Shown: one piece after another, positions 34,081 to 43,302 of the stretch
Numbering within the stretch: position 1 is the stretch's first letter
How the letters are laid out: each line of letters begins with the position of its first letter
NCBI GenBank assembly: GCA_963664585.2
Contig: CAXXEO010000021.1
Span: 140,008-204,007, forward strand
Origin: G963664585 sp963664585
GTDB lineage: Bacteria > Bacillota > Clostridia > Oscillospirales > Ruminococcaceae
Length of the DNA stretch: 64,000 nt
Direction: 5' to 3'
Made by a program: the position numbers and the translations under genes
Notes under the pieces: model-generated
Told to the model about the DNA's origin: nothing
Databases searched by the model: none
Seen by the model: only the letters and a program-made list of their open reading frames with translations

Positions 34081-34851
34081 CTATATAAAAAAGTCATAAG
34101 CAATTTTGATAAATAGCAGCGTGACAACAACAATCATCATGGGGCGGATAATTTTCGCACCGTTTTTGAGGGCGAGACCGGAACCGAGCCAGCTTCCAAA
34201 CATACCACAGGCAGCGGTGGGAATTGCATAGACTAAGAGCACCTTACCGGATAGCAAAAAGGTGATTACAGCGCCTACGGTACCCGCAATGTTGACAACT
34301 TTGGCCGTTCCCGAGGCGGTTAGCAGATCGAAGCCCACAACGGTTGAAAAGGCAATGATTAAAAATGTACCCGTCCCAGGCCCTAATAGCCCCTCGTATA
34401 TACCGATCAGGAAGCCGATGGCGGCACATTTTGGAAGGATGCCGGTTATTTCTTTTTTCACCTGATCCGGCTCTTCAAGCTTTTGTTTGCGAAACACGAT
34501 AAAGACCGCAACAAAAGGCAAAACGGTAAGCATGACCAGTTGCAGGGTCCGACCAGACATCATCAGCGCAAGGTTGGCGCCAAGCAGAGAGCCAAAAAAA
34601 GAGGCAACCATGGCAATACCGGCCTCCCGCCACGCGATACACTTTCCAAAGCCATAGCGGTATATCGCGACGGAGGTACTTAAAATGCTGCTGAATTTAG
34701 CCGTACCCAGCGAAATATGAGGCGGAAACCCCAAAGCCAGATAAGCCGGAGCGGAAATGATTCCTCCCCCGCCGGCGATAGAATCCACAAAGGCCGCAAA
34801 ACCCACGAAAAAGCAAAGAATCCCCAGCTTTAGAAAATCGACCTGCAACAT
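34081..34851 (-). CDS. TauE/SafE-family sulfite/organosulfonate exporter
   Basis: 256 residues with about eight transmembrane helices. Family marks: AFVDSIAGGGGIISAPAYLALG (~22-43) near the N-terminus and YEGLLGPGTGTFLIIAF (~153-169) in the second repeat. Members export sulfite, sulfoacetate or related anions, but the individual substrate is unknown. Inner membrane. AGGGTG upstream of the ATG. Confidence 0.92.
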   Translation of the reverse strand: MLQVDFLKLGILCFFVGFAAFVDSIAGGGGIISAPAYLALGFPPHISLGTAKFSSILSTSVAIYRYGFGKCIAWREAGIAMVASFFGSLLGANLALMMSGRTLQLVMLTVLPFVAVFIVFRKQKLEEPDQVKKEITGILPKCAAIGFLIGIYEGLLGPGTGTFLIIAFSTVVGFDLLTASGTAKVVNIAGTVGAVITFLLSGKVLLVYAIPTAACGMFGSWLGSGLALKNGAKIIRPMMIVVVTLLFIKIAYDFFI

Positions 34852-34935
34852 GTTACACCCTTTCGCTTGTTATTGCGTGTTATCGCTACTATTGCAACAA
34901 AAAGCCTGCGAAGCGATTGCAATACAGTTTTTTCC

Positions 34936-35040
34936 TATAGCAATTCCATGTAAGATTGCGAAAGAGACTGTCTGTCTTCCCCCGCCTTCGGCGGGGGAAG
35001 ACAGACAAACCAATTCTCCATCATAACTGGAAATGCTGTA
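34936..35040 (+). repeat. family C palindromic element, copy 1
   Basis: TATAGCAATTCCATG end, AAAGAGACTGTCTGTCTTCCCCCGCC-TTC-GGCGGGGGAAGACAGAC hairpin, GGAAATGCTGTA end; 105 bp. Nearly identical, in inverse orientation, to 59032-59136. Confidence 0.88.
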
Positions 35041-35194
35041 ATGCCACCGATAAGACGCGGTTTCTAATTTCACAAAATGCTTAACCTTATCACAGTTCAG
35101 CAAATAAAGAGAAAAATATGAACGCTGTCTTTGCCATCGGGGGCGGGAAGACATAGAAATAAATCCGATTTATTTCTATCATGGCTAAATGCAG

Positions 35195-35833
35195 TCAGGA
35201 ACTTTTTTGTGCAATTCCCTCTATACAATGTTTTTGATTTCCGTAATACAAAAAGGAATCTTCTTTGAGTTCTATTATACGGAAATCCCTCAAAAACCCG
35301 GCTATAGATTCCATACTGAAATATCTTTTGGTTACCCCGTCCCGGAGCAAATAATAATCATCCTCGATCTTTGAAACGACTTCATCTTTATCATTTTCGC
35401 TGTATTCCCGTAAACTGTTAACCCTGAATATGAAATAACCACCATTCTCCAGAATATCAAAAATGTGGCGGTATACAAGCTTGGTGTCCTCTATTGAAAA
35501 ATAGTGTGTGCTTAAGCTGACCAGTACACACCCAATACTGCCTTTGGGGATCGGATACTCCTGCGTCAAATCAAAGCATTTCGTGGCAATGGATTTGTTT
35601 GCAGCTTTTATCTGCTCGAGGACGATGGGTGAAAAATCACATGCAACGATATTGAAACCGTTTTTATATAAATACTGCGAATTCTGGCCTCTGCCGCAGC
35701 CCAAATCGATCATGGCAGTACTCTTTTTTTCAAGAAAGTACTGATCATATTTTGAGATCCAAACCTCTCTTGAACAGTCAGCTTTACAAGGAATCGCACT
35801 AAAACGTTGGTTCCAAATATCGATTTGAGGCAT
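35195..35833 (-). CDS. class I SAM-dependent methyltransferase
   Basis: About 212 residues; start taken as the ATG at 35833 giving MPQIDIWNQRF (AGGAG 11 nt upstream; the frame extends four codons further). Motif I MIDLGCGRGQNSQYLYKNG (~40-58), IVACDFSPIVLEQIKAAN (~61-78), CVLVSLSTHYFS (~100). Resembles TehB/Methyltransf_12-type enzymes; substrate unknown. Followed by no partner gene. Confidence 0.87.
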   Translation of the reverse strand: MPQIDIWNQRFSAIPCKADCSREVWISKYDQYFLEKKSTAMIDLGCGRGQNSQYLYKNGFNIVACDFSPIVLEQIKAANKSIATKCFDLTQEYPIPKGSIGCVLVSLSTHYFSIEDTKLVYRHIFDILENGGYFIFRVNSLREYSENDKDEVVSKIEDDYYLLRDGVTKRYFSMESIAGFLRDFRIIELKEDSFLYYGNQKHCIEGIAQKSS

Positions 35834-35886
35834 ATCACCCATCACTCCTATAAAACTGATACTTTTATAATATCACGCTAAACAAA

Positions 35887-35934
35887 AAAAGCCAACCGCA
35901 TGCAATCTATAAACTACATGCAATCGGCTTCTTT
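35887..35934 (-). terminator. hairpin between phosphodiesterase-like and methyltransferase genes
   Basis: AAGCCAACCGCATG..CATGCAATCGGCTT: a ~14-bp stem with two mismatches or wobbles and T-rich flanks on both strands. Confidence 0.6.
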
Positions 35935-35993
35935 CTGCAAAAAGAATGCGTTTTCTGATTTATTTAGGTGCAAGTTTTAAGTGCGCAAAATAC

Positions 35994-36803
35994 TCATGCT
36001 CTTGAATTAAAGGCATAAAAATGGATGATATTCATATCTTCTGTCATGTCAAGTCCATGTGAACCACAATTTCCATCAATTTCATGACAACCATGATCAG
36101 GCATGAACCCCAAAAAGGTATTATGTGTTATCCAGTGTTTCTTTATTTTATTTGCAGCATTTTCATAGAAATCTATGTTGCTTTTTAATTCCTCCATAGC
36201 TTCTTTTGACTCAGGACCGAATTTATGCATAGTAGAATCGTAGTTTCCGTTATAAACAACGATTAAGTCATACTCATCTTTTTCGATAAGCTCAAATGCT
36301 TTTTGATTTACATCTTTGACTGAATCAAATATATAATAATCCATTTTTCTCTCTAAAAAAATCATTGAAATGCTGTCGTTGCTAGTGGAAACCAAAGCAA
36401 TTTTTTTACCAGCCTGTATAAGCATATCAAAGACAGTTTTCACTGTCAGCACCGGTTTTACATATGTTTGAATTCCATGAACATCAGGATTAACTCCTGA
36501 GTACATAGAAGCGAAACAAACAGGGGTCACCGACGGCATTACGGATAGCATTGGCAGAGATATATCCGAACAGGAAAGTGCTTTTTCAAACATATTCGTG
36601 TATTTTTGAAAAAGCCACATTGCTACAGCATCCGGATTATAAAGAAAAACTCTATCTGCTTTTTCATTTTTAAATTGTTTTTGTGCTTTCTTCATTAAAA
36701 CATCGATCGGATGACAGAATTCACTTGAGCCGTCTATGCCCATAATAGAGGTGATTGTTGAAGCCATTGATGTTATACAAAGGGAATTGTACATGCTGTC
36801 CAT
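35994..36803 (-). CDS. alkaline phosphatase / phosphodiesterase superfamily protein
   Basis: 269 residues from the ATG at 36803 (GAGGTG upstream). The nucleophile region VTPVCFASMYSGVNPDVHGI (~92-111) matches type I phosphodiesterase/nucleotide pyrophosphatase proteins, and MPDHGCHEIDGNCGSHG (~236-252) supplies metal ligands. The N-terminal metal motif is less clear than usual. Cytoplasmic by appearance (no signal peptide). It probably hydrolyses a phospho-ester; the substrate is unknown. Confidence 0.78.
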   Translation of the reverse strand: MDSMYNSLCITSMASTITSIMGIDGSSEFCHPIDVLMKKAQKQFKNEKADRVFLYNPDAVAMWLFQKYTNMFEKALSCSDISLPMLSVMPSVTPVCFASMYSGVNPDVHGIQTYVKPVLTVKTVFDMLIQAGKKIALVSTSNDSISMIFLERKMDYYIFDSVKDVNQKAFELIEKDEYDLIVVYNGNYDSTMHKFGPESKEAMEELKSNIDFYENAANKIKKHWITHNTFLGFMPDHGCHEIDGNCGSHGLDMTEDMNIIHFYAFNSRA

Positions 36804-36989
36804 AATAAATCGCACCTCACATAATATAAATGATCTAACAATAACTATATCACTAAAAATAAGGAAAGCAACATACAGGCTCAAGGATTAGATTTTGTAT
36901 TATGCTTATAATATCTTTTTTTCAGCTCTTGTTTAATAAGTTTAGCAACCGTTTCTGCAAAGCTTTCTGGTATGGGCTCTCAAAAATTG

Positions 36990-37095
36990 TATAGCCAATT
37001 AACTTAAAAAGTGGCTATAGTTAAAACGTCATTTTCTTCCCCCGCCTTCGGCGGGGGAAGAAATCACAAGCTTGTTTTCAAGCTAATCAACTATA
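36990..37095 (+). repeat. family A palindromic element, copy 8
   Basis: Forward orientation, near-consensus (one change, AAAAAGTGGCTATAG), intact hairpin. Upstream of the phosphodiesterase-like gene. Confidence 0.95.
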
Positions 37096-37120
37096 GTATC
37101 CTGGTTGGTTTGCCCAGAGA

Positions 37121-37157
37121 AAATAAAAATCCCCGCTGCAGAAATACCGTAGCGGGG
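37121..37157 (-). terminator. terminator of the L25 gene
   Basis: Minus strand: CCCCGCT..AGCGGGG followed by ATTTTTATTTT, ~65 nt past the L25 stop. Confidence 0.85.
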
Positions 37158-37221
37158 ACAGACGAGAAAGGTGTGCTATTTAATTTAGCCTCACTTGTTT
37201 GTACAATTGTTTCTTTATTCT

Positions 37222-37806
37222 TTATTTTTCGACTGTCTTATCTTTTTCAGGTTCCTCAACGATCTCTTCTTTGATAGTCTTGATAACGGCATAAATCTCA
37301 TGCTCAGAATCAAGTATTTTGATCTCTGGTGGCAGGTGAAAATCGATAGCGGTGATGTTCTCTCCGGATTCTTTTTCTGAGACGTCGGCTACGACCTCAT
37401 CAGGCATAAGCGCCGCTTTTCCCGCAACTTCGACGTCTGATTTATAAACCTGGACATGAAGCAGTCTGTGTTCCAAATCAACATGGCCAGGAAATGTAAT
37501 AGGCAACTGCATTTTGACTTCTTGATCATTTGAGACCAGTTGGATTGCAACATGAATGATTTTTCCTTCTGGAGGATGCTTTTGAATTTCCTTAATGAAA
37601 CCGAATTTTTTTTCAGTTCCGAATTCAACCCACATTTTGGCATTTGCCCCGTGCTTTGAAATGATTTTGGTCAGCGCTACAGTTTCAAATTTCACGGTGG
37701 CAGAAGCTCTACCAGGCCCGTTAAGAACACCTGGAATAAAACCTGCTGCCAAGACTTTATTAGGTTGTTCGCTTCTTTCCATCGCTTTTAAAATTGTCTC
37801 TTCCAT
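37222..37806 (-). CDS. 50S ribosomal protein L25 / general stress protein Ctc
   Basis: 194 residues from the ATG at 37806 (AAAGGAGTG upstream). N-terminal L25 domain (LAAGFIPGVLNGPGRASATVKF ~20-41) that binds 5S rRNA, and a C-terminal beta domain of the TL5/Ctc type (FPGHVDLEHRLLHVQVY; ITAIDFHLPPEI) with an acidic tail. It stands alone with its own terminator. Pth, a frequent partner, is not in the window. Confidence 0.82.
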   Translation of the reverse strand: MEETILKAMERSEQPNKVLAAGFIPGVLNGPGRASATVKFETVALTKIISKHGANAKMWVEFGTEKKFGFIKEIQKHPPEGKIIHVAIQLVSNDQEVKMQLPITFPGHVDLEHRLLHVQVYKSDVEVAGKAALMPDEVVADVSEKESGENITAIDFHLPPEIKILDSEHEIYAVIKTIKEEIVEEPEKDKTVEK

Positions 37807-38225
37807 AAAAACACTCCTTTTGGCTTCCGGCCATTGTCTATAACAATTTCGAACTGTCACTCTAATGCTATACTTATATTGTCCGAAGTCAAGTCATGTT
37901 AATCGTGTAAATCCAGAATAACCTTGGTTACAGGTGCGATGTTGTTCTTGAATTTGATCTAATTATTAACATTTGTACGATCAAATGATGCTCGAACTGA
38001 TACTGGATATGGCTTGTCCAGTACAAATTTCCACATATTCCTTATGACGCTTAAGTATCAGATTCTGCTGAGAGAAAAATAAAAATTACTTCTTAAAATA
38101 TTTTTTAAAAAGCAGTGAATTTAAAGAAATAGATGAATTTCTCCCCGAGACTTCGATTTTTGTAGTGTCAAATGCTGAGAGAGGGTGTCACACGCATTCA
38201 TTGTATTATGACTTTTTCAATGATC
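37807..38225. other. intergenic, no gene seen
   Basis: About 420 nt of AT-rich sequence upstream of the L25 gene. No frame with a ribosome binding site, no tRNA, no strong hairpin. It probably includes the L25 promoter. Confidence 0.45.
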
Positions 38226-38330
38226 TATAGTTGATTAATTTGAAAACAAGCTTGTGATTTCTTCCCCGCCTTCGGCGGGGGAAGAAAATGACGTTTTAAC
38301 TATAGCCAGTTTTTAAGTGATTTGGCTATA
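38226..38330 (-). repeat. family A palindromic element, copy 9
   Basis: Reverse orientation; one C lost from the left hairpin arm (CCCCGCC vs GGCGGGGG). Lies between the L25 gene and the tRNA cluster. Confidence 0.94.
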
Positions 38331-38400
38331 AAGGCAAACCTTGCCAATAAAATCCCAAAAATTCCACTTCAAGTGCCAAACAGCGCAGTCTTTAACATAT

Positions 38401-38439
38401 AAAAACCCCCGTAATATCTCATAATTACGGGGGTTTTAT
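38401..38439 (-). terminator. terminator of the tRNA cluster
   Basis: ACCCCCGTAAT..ATTACGGGGGT stem immediately after tRNA-Gln on the minus strand, with a T-run (coding strand) following. Confidence 0.9.
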
Positions 38440-38440
38440 T

Positions 38441-38516
38441 TGGTTGGGCTGGATGGATTCGGACCATCGGAATGACGGAGTCAAAGCCCGTTGCCTTACC
38501 GCTTGGCTACAGCCCA
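38441..38516 (-). tRNA. tRNA-Gln (UUG)
   Basis: 76 nt with encoded CCA. Acceptor TGGGCTG/CAGCCCA, anticodon TTG in GGGCTTTGACTCCG, T-loop GGTCCGAATCC. Last of four minus-strand tRNA genes (Gly-Arg-His-Gln). Confidence 0.96.
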
Positions 38517-38563
38517 CTATGAGGAGATAGTAAAAAAAGGCTTGCGCCTCTTTTTATTTAAAT

Positions 38564-38640
38564 TGGGGTGGATAATCGGATTCGAACCGACGGCCTCTAG
38601 GGCCACAACCTAGCGCTCTAACCAACTGAGCTATACCCAC
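38564..38640 (-). tRNA. tRNA-His (GUG)
   Basis: 77 nt with encoded CCA. Anticodon GTG in GGTTGTGGCCC. The extra 5' G (G-1) paired with the C discriminator base, as in histidine tRNAs, is visible. Confidence 0.96.
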
Positions 38641-38646
38641 CACGGA

Positions 38647-38723
38647 TGGCGCGCCAGAAGAGACTCGAACTCCCGACCTACTGCTTAGAAGGCAGTTGCT
38701 CTATCCGGCTGAGCTACTGGCGC
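38647..38723 (-). tRNA. tRNA-Arg (UCU)
   Basis: 77 nt with encoded CCA. Acceptor GCGCCAG/CTGGCGC, anticodon TCT in CTGCCTTCTAAGCAG. Confidence 0.96.
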
Positions 38724-38745
38724 ATCGTCTGAAACAAAAATATGA

Positions 38746-38819
<74 letters not shown>

Positions 38820-38853
38820 ACATATTTTTGCAGCGAAATTCATTTTAGCAAAA

Positions 38854-39558
38854 TTATTCCGGTTTGTCAACAGACAAATGCGCAATATTAAGCATTCCTA
38901 AAACAATTGAAGCGGATTGATTCGCTGCCCGTTCTTTAAAATCATAATAAACCGTACCAGCGCTGTCATCCGCCGAGTCGGACATTGTACGTATAATCAG
39001 GAACGGTGTTGCATTCATATAAGCGGCCTGAGCCACGGCGGCTCCCTCCATTTCTACACACACGGGGGAAAGGCGCGCGACAATTTGCGCTTTTTGCGCG
39101 TGGCTGGATACAAAGACGTCACCGGTGGCGACAAGCCCTGTGGTATAGTTGAATTTACGGTCCTGCATGGTCTCACAAGCCGTTACAGCCAGCTCCAACA
39201 GGTCTTCATCCGCGTCAAAAACCGAGCGGAAAGGATAGAACTCTTCCATCAAAGGTTCGGTATCATGAAAACCCGCCTTGGAGGATATGACGACGTCAAG
39301 AACCCCGATCCCCTCAGCCATAGCCCCCGCGATACCCAGGTTTACAACACAGTCCGCGCCGAAATCCCGGATCAGCGACGCTGTGGACAGTGCGGCGTTC
39401 ACCTTGCCCACGCTGCAGCACACCAAAACGACATCTTCCCCTTCTATGGTTCCCTGTAAGAACTGTGTTCCATACAGTTCTGTCGTAGATTGAAGATCCA
39501 TTTGCGCCCTGAGAAGGGCAACCTCCTCTTTCATAGCGCCCATGATTCCCCACTTCAT
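38854..39558 (-). CDS. mtnN: 5'-methylthioadenosine/S-adenosylhomocysteine nucleosidase
   Basis: 234 residues. Starts MKWGIMGAMKEEVALL; substrate-binding and catalytic parts VNLGIAGAM (~74-82), CVEMEGAAVAQAAY (~170-183, catalytic Glu) and RTMSDSADDS (~192-201, catalytic Asp). It cleaves MTA and SAH to adenine plus thiosugar, cleaning up after SAM use. AAAGGAAAGG upstream of the ATG. It lies downstream of cysE-cysS, in line with sulfur amino acid metabolism, though a 171-nt gap with palindromes separates them. Confidence 0.96.
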   Translation of the reverse strand: MKWGIMGAMKEEVALLRAQMDLQSTTELYGTQFLQGTIEGEDVVLVCCSVGKVNAALSTASLIRDFGADCVVNLGIAGAMAEGIGVLDVVISSKAGFHDTEPLMEEFYPFRSVFDADEDLLELAVTACETMQDRKFNYTTGLVATGDVFVSSHAQKAQIVARLSPVCVEMEGAAVAQAAYMNATPFLIIRTMSDSADDSAGTVYYDFKERAANQSASIVLGMLNIAHLSVDKPE

Positions 39559-39632
39559 ATAAATCGTCCTTTCCTTTGCCGATAACCGGCATATATCGTC
39601 ATTTGCTCTCTTTACAGATAGGCACTGCGTTT

Positions 39633-39718
39633 ATTCCCCGCCTGTGACGGGGAAAAGATATAGATAACATTTGCGCTAACCCCATCCTTACCCCGTCTGC
39701 TATAGGAAAAAAGGATGC
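39633..39718. repeat. two small palindromes upstream of mtnN
   Basis: ATTCCCCGCC-TGT-GACGGGGAA (~39633-39654) and an imperfect CATCCTTACCCC..AAAAAAGGATG (~39684-39718). Confidence 0.55.
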
Positions 39719-39729
39719 AAAAAAGCTTA

Positions 39730-41154
39730 TTACGCCTTTGCGGATAAATCTTCCTTATGCCATTTGATCCCTTGGGGAGTGTCCTCAAGGACGATATTCA
39801 TTGACTTAAGCTGATCGCGAATGGCATCCGCCGTTTTAAAATCCTTTGTTTTTCTGGCCTGCTGGCGTTTTTCGATCAGTTCTTCGACTTCCGCATCCAG
39901 CTCTTTTTTCTGGCGGTTATAGCATAAGTTTAAAACACCGGTCAATTCATCAAAAAGGTCAGCTGCACTCTGCAACATCTCTTTTGTTCTTTGTTTTGAT
40001 AAAAAAGGTATTGATCTCACGAACCAGTTCGAAGATGACGGCAATGGCGTCCGCCGTGTTGAGGGTCATCGTCCATGGCAGCGATAAAGGCTTCGCGGTA
40101 GTCTCGGGCCGAAGAGGTGAACTCTGCATCCGCATTGACATCCTCTGTGGTGGCAATCGCATTTTTTCAAGGCGAAAATCAATGTTATCCCGGCAGGTAT
40201 AAAGCCGATCCAGCGCGGCGCGGCACTGCTCGATCACGTCATAGCTATAGTTGATCGGGCTTCTGTAATGGGCCTGGAGCATCATAAACCGAATCGGCTC
40301 ATAGCCGAATTTGTTTGCCACATCGCGAGTGGTAAAAAAAGTTGCCTAAGGACTTACTCATTTTTTCGGTTATCGACGTTAATAAAGCCGTTATGCATCC
40401 AATAGCGGGCATAATCGCCCTTGACACAGCACTCAGCCTGCGCGATCTCATTTTCATGATGGGGAAAAATCAAATCCTGTCCCCCGCAATGAATGTCGAT
40501 ATTCTCACCAAGATGTTTTCTGATCATCGCCGTACATTCGATGTGCCAGCCCGGTCTTCCCTCGCCCCAGGGAGAGGTCCAACTGGGTTCGCCCGGCTTT
40601 GCGGCCTTCCACAATACAAAATCCAAAGGATCCTCTTTGCATGAATCTACATCCACGCGGCTGCCGGATTCCAGATCCTCCAACGGCTGATGAGAGAGCT
40701 TGCCATAGCCGGGGAAACGGCGTGAACGAAAATACACATCACCATTCACCTGATAAGCAAATCCAGCATCCTCGATCCCTTTGACGATGGCAATGATCTC
40801 ATCCATCGTCTCGGTGGCCTTTGGATGTATGGTCGCCGGACGTACGCCCAGACCATTGGCGTCGATCCAGTATTCTTTGATATACCGCTCGGCCACCTCT
40901 TTAACGGTAATACCCTCGTCATTGGCTTTATTAATAAGCTTGTCGTCGATATCGGTAAAGTTCTGCACAAAGACAACCTCATAGCCCCTCCACTCAAGAT
41001 AGCGGCGCAGGGTGTCAAAAACACAGATCGGACGCGCATTTCCGATATGAATAAAGTTATAGACGGTGGGCCCACAGGCGTACATTTTCACCTTGCCCGG
41101 CTCGAGGGTAACAAAATCTTCCTTTGCTCGTGTAAGCGTATTGTATACTTTCAT
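39730..41154 (-). pseudogene. cysS: cysteinyl-tRNA synthetase, four frameshifts
   Basis: The pieces add up to a complete ~470-aa CysS. The N-terminal frame reads MKVYNTLTRAKED, MYACGPTVYNFIHIGNARP (HIGH-type), zinc ligands GWHIECTAM and HHENEIAQ, then breaks at 40361-40366 (T6 on plus), within the KMSKS motif. Further shifts: 40162-40167 (T6), 40063-40065 (GGG) and 40001-40006 (A6). Correcting one base at each restores KMSKSLGNFFTTRDVANKFG, then AIATTEDVNADAEF, MDDDLNTADAIAV and FLSKQRTKEML. All four lie in homopolymers, so sequencing error is a serious option for a normally essential gene. It follows cysE and would share the Cys T-box leader. Confidence 0.88.
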
Positions 41155-41184
41155 AAATCCATCCATTCCGCCGTTAATCCGGCA

Positions 41185-41859
41185 TTAATTTCCTGTTTTC
41201 AAACTGCTCTGTGCTTTGCCAAACTTCAGCTCGGTGAACATTATTTCCAGGTCTTCCACCCGGCCAAGCAGCTTTTGTATCTCCAATGCGACAGGATCTG
41301 CTATGTGGACGTGATCCAGATCAGCATTATGGCCCACCTTTTCACCCCGGTTAGACACGATGCGTGCCGGTATGCCGACAGCAGTACAACCAGCCGGTAT
41401 CGGCCCCAAAACCACAGCGTTGGCCGCGATTTTCGCCCCCATTCCTACGGTAAAAGGACCAAGAATTTTCGCCCCGCTTCCCACAAGCACCCCTGCCTCT
41501 AGTGTAGGATGGCGCTTGCCTTTATCCTTTCCTGTCCCCCCCAGTGTAGCGCCCTGGTAAATGGTGCAATCGTCACCAACTTCGGCCGTTTCGCCGATCA
41601 CAACGCCCGAACCGTGATCAATCAGGATTCCCCTTCCAATTTTCGCCCCAGGGTGTATCTCTATCCCTGTAAGGAATTTGCAGAATTGTGAAATCATCCT
41701 TGCGATCAAAAAATATTTTTGATTATAAAGCCAGTGAGCGGCTCTGTGCATCATCAGCGCGTGCAACCCTGAGTAGAGAAGAAGAACCTCCAGTGCATTG
41801 CGAGCAGCGGGGTCTCTCTCTTTGATAGCCGCAATATCTCTTTTTAAACCATTAAACAA
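41185..41859 (-). CDS. cysE: serine O-acetyltransferase
   Basis: 224 residues, TTG start at 41859 with GGGAGG upstream. Left-handed beta-helix acetyltransferase: GIEIHPGAKIGRGILIDHGS (~65-84), VIGETAEVGDDCTIYQGATLGG (~87-108), KRHPTLEAGVLVGSGAKILG (~115-134). It makes O-acetylserine from serine and acetyl-CoA for cysteine synthesis. The stop lies ~20-30 nt from the cysS start. A T-box with a UGC specifier lies ~590 nt upstream on the same strand, so induction by uncharged tRNA-Cys is likely. Confidence 0.95.
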   Translation of the reverse strand: MFNGLKRDIAAIKERDPAARNALEVLLLYSGLHALMMHRAAHWLYNQKYFLIARMISQFCKFLTGIEIHPGAKIGRGILIDHGSGVVIGETAEVGDDCTIYQGATLGGTGKDKGKRHPTLEAGVLVGSGAKILGPFTVGMGAKIAANAVVLGPIPAGCTAVGIPARIVSNRGEKVGHNADLDHVHIADPVALEIQKLLGRVEDLEIMFTELKFGKAQSSLKTGN

Positions 41860-42288
41860 ATGACTACCTCCCTTGAGAATAACAACCGGCCACTTCTATG
41901 TCAATATGGCAGGCACAAAATGGCATTTCTAAAATCCTGAAACTGATCATAAACCACATGAGCAGATTAGAAATAATAGATAACTTCTGTATCCGACTTT
42001 TTTATATCCCTTCCTTGGTCTGCAGTGGAAAAGGATACAATGAATGCAGTTTCTATTTAAAAACAATGTCTTGTATGATTCGTTTTCTTTTTCCCAACGC
42101 ATGCCGTGGGAAAAAAACACAAGGAACAATTTTTTAACTTTTAAAAACTTCAACATCGGCCTCGGAGGGTTAACCCATTTGCTTTCAATAGATTTTTTCC
42201 GGTACGGATGATAGAGAAACCGTCCTTATAGTGTTGACAGATTCTATGCAAACTCAAGCCCCCATCTCCTGATTATAGTAGCATCTCC

Positions 42289-42394
42289 TATAGCCAATTA
42301 ACTTAAAAACTGGCTATATGTAAAACGTCATTTTCCTCCCCCGTCTTCGGCGGGGGAGGAAATCACAAGCTTGTTTTCAAGTTAATCAACTATA
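42289..42394 (+). repeat. family A palindromic element, copy 10 (in the cysE leader)
   Basis: Forward orientation. The hairpin shows a compensated change, TTCCTCCCCCG..CGGGGGAGGAA instead of TTCTTCCCCCG..CGGGGGAAGAA. It lies between the T-box terminator (42461-42491) and cysE (41859), so it would be transcribed in the leader. Confidence 0.95.
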
Positions 42395-42449
42395 CATGAA
42401 AAAAAGTTCTTCTGTGTTTCATCCTGTCTTTGGAGAAAAAAACAATATA

Positions 42450-42690
42450 AAAAAAGAAAACCGCCTTCGTCCCTTAATGGGACGGAGGCGGCATTTACGC
42501 GGTTCCACTCCGAATTATACTCAGACCCTTAACGCGGGTGGACGTGACCGGGATACTCGGCAGAGCCTTTGTCCTGGCATGCTGGCGGGTGCATTTTTTC
42601 AAAACCCGTAGCAGGACAGCTCTCAGCATTTACTGTCTTCTCTGTTGCTGGTGTTTCGAATACTTATCCCGTTAAACGCATCTAAACTAT
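42450..42690 (-). promoter_or_regulatory. T-box leader, Cys specifier (UGC)
   Basis: Minus strand, read 5' to 3'. The Stem I base CGGGATA pairs with TATCCCG, AGTA and AGAGA motifs follow, and GAAAAAATGCACCC holds the specifier TGC followed by A (42593-42591), as in other T-boxes. The T-box sequence GGAGTGGAACCGCG is at 42511-42498 and the terminator GCCGCCTCCGTCCC-ATTAA-GGGACGAAGGCGG with TTTTCTTTTTTT at 42491-42450. Uncharged tRNA-Cys should allow read-through into cysE-cysS. It starts just past the pgsA stop. Confidence 0.93.
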
Positions 42691-42735
42691 ATTATGAAGA
42701 AGCATACCATTTTTGTGTTCGTTTTTCAAGTGCTT

Positions 42736-43302
42736 CTAGTTGCTTTGCAAAAAAATATCCCGGTTGTTTAGTATATAATTTACCCCCGATATCACGGTTA
42801 AAAAAACTGTAATCCCCATCAGCACAATATCGAATATGCCGCCCAATCTGGTCGGAGACATAATGCCCATCGAAATCGCCCAATGAAATAAAAGCAGATA
42901 GATGATCCAAACCATCTGCGACACCGTCTTGTATTTTCCCCATCGGTCTGCGGCGATCACACGTCCACCACCAGCCGCCACAAGACGTATGGAGGTGACG
43001 ATAAATTCTCTCGATATAATGATAATCACCGCGAGCGCCGGGACATATCGCAGTTCCACCAGAGCCACAAGCGCAGCGTTAACCAAAAGCTTGTCCGCCA
43101 AGGGGTCCATCAGCTTGCCAAAATCGGTCACCATATTATATTTTCTTGAAATATATCCATCCAGAAAGTCGGTAAAAGAGGCTGCCAGAAAGACTGCCGC
43201 TGCTAGCAGAAGGCCATGAGGAATCGCTTGGCAAAGGAGAAAAAACAGAAATACCGGTACCATGAAAACGCGCAGCAGTGTTAGCTTGTTTGGCAGGTTC
43301 AT
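42736..43302 (-). CDS. pgsA: CDP-diacylglycerol-glycerol-3-phosphate 3-phosphatidyltransferase
   Basis: 188 residues, four or more transmembrane helices. The CDP-alcohol phosphotransferase motif is present (ASFTDFLDGYISRKYNMVTDFGKLMDPLADK, D-G-x2-A-R type, ~41-71). It makes phosphatidylglycerol phosphate. Its ATG overlaps the rimO stop by 4 nt, giving recA-recX-rimO-pgsA as a tight run. Minus-strand transcription would then meet the Cys T-box. Confidence 0.95.
   Translation of the reverse strand: MNLPNKLTLLRVFMVPVFLFFLLCQAIPHGLLLAAAVFLAASFTDFLDGYISRKYNMVTDFGKLMDPLADKLLVNAALVALVELRYVPALAVIIIISREFIVTSIRLVAAGGGRVIAADRWGKYKTVSQMVWIIYLLLFHWAISMGIMSPTRLGGIFDIVLMGITVFLTVISGVNYILNNRDIFLQSN

Noticed and set aside
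33948..34088. 46-codon plus-strand frame with slight asparaginase-like N-terminus (VEIFRGNALECTHK)
   Set aside because: No ribosome binding site, too short, and the similarity is weak; it may be chance.
39730..41154. Programmed frameshifting in cysS
   Set aside because: Four separate shifts in mixed directions without slippery heptamers or conserved sites; error or decay is simpler. The same reasoning applies to recG.
41947..42156. 69-aa minus-strand frame between the T-box and cysE
   Set aside because: Low-complexity translation, no ribosome binding site, and it crosses a palindrome; not taken as the missing T-box gene.
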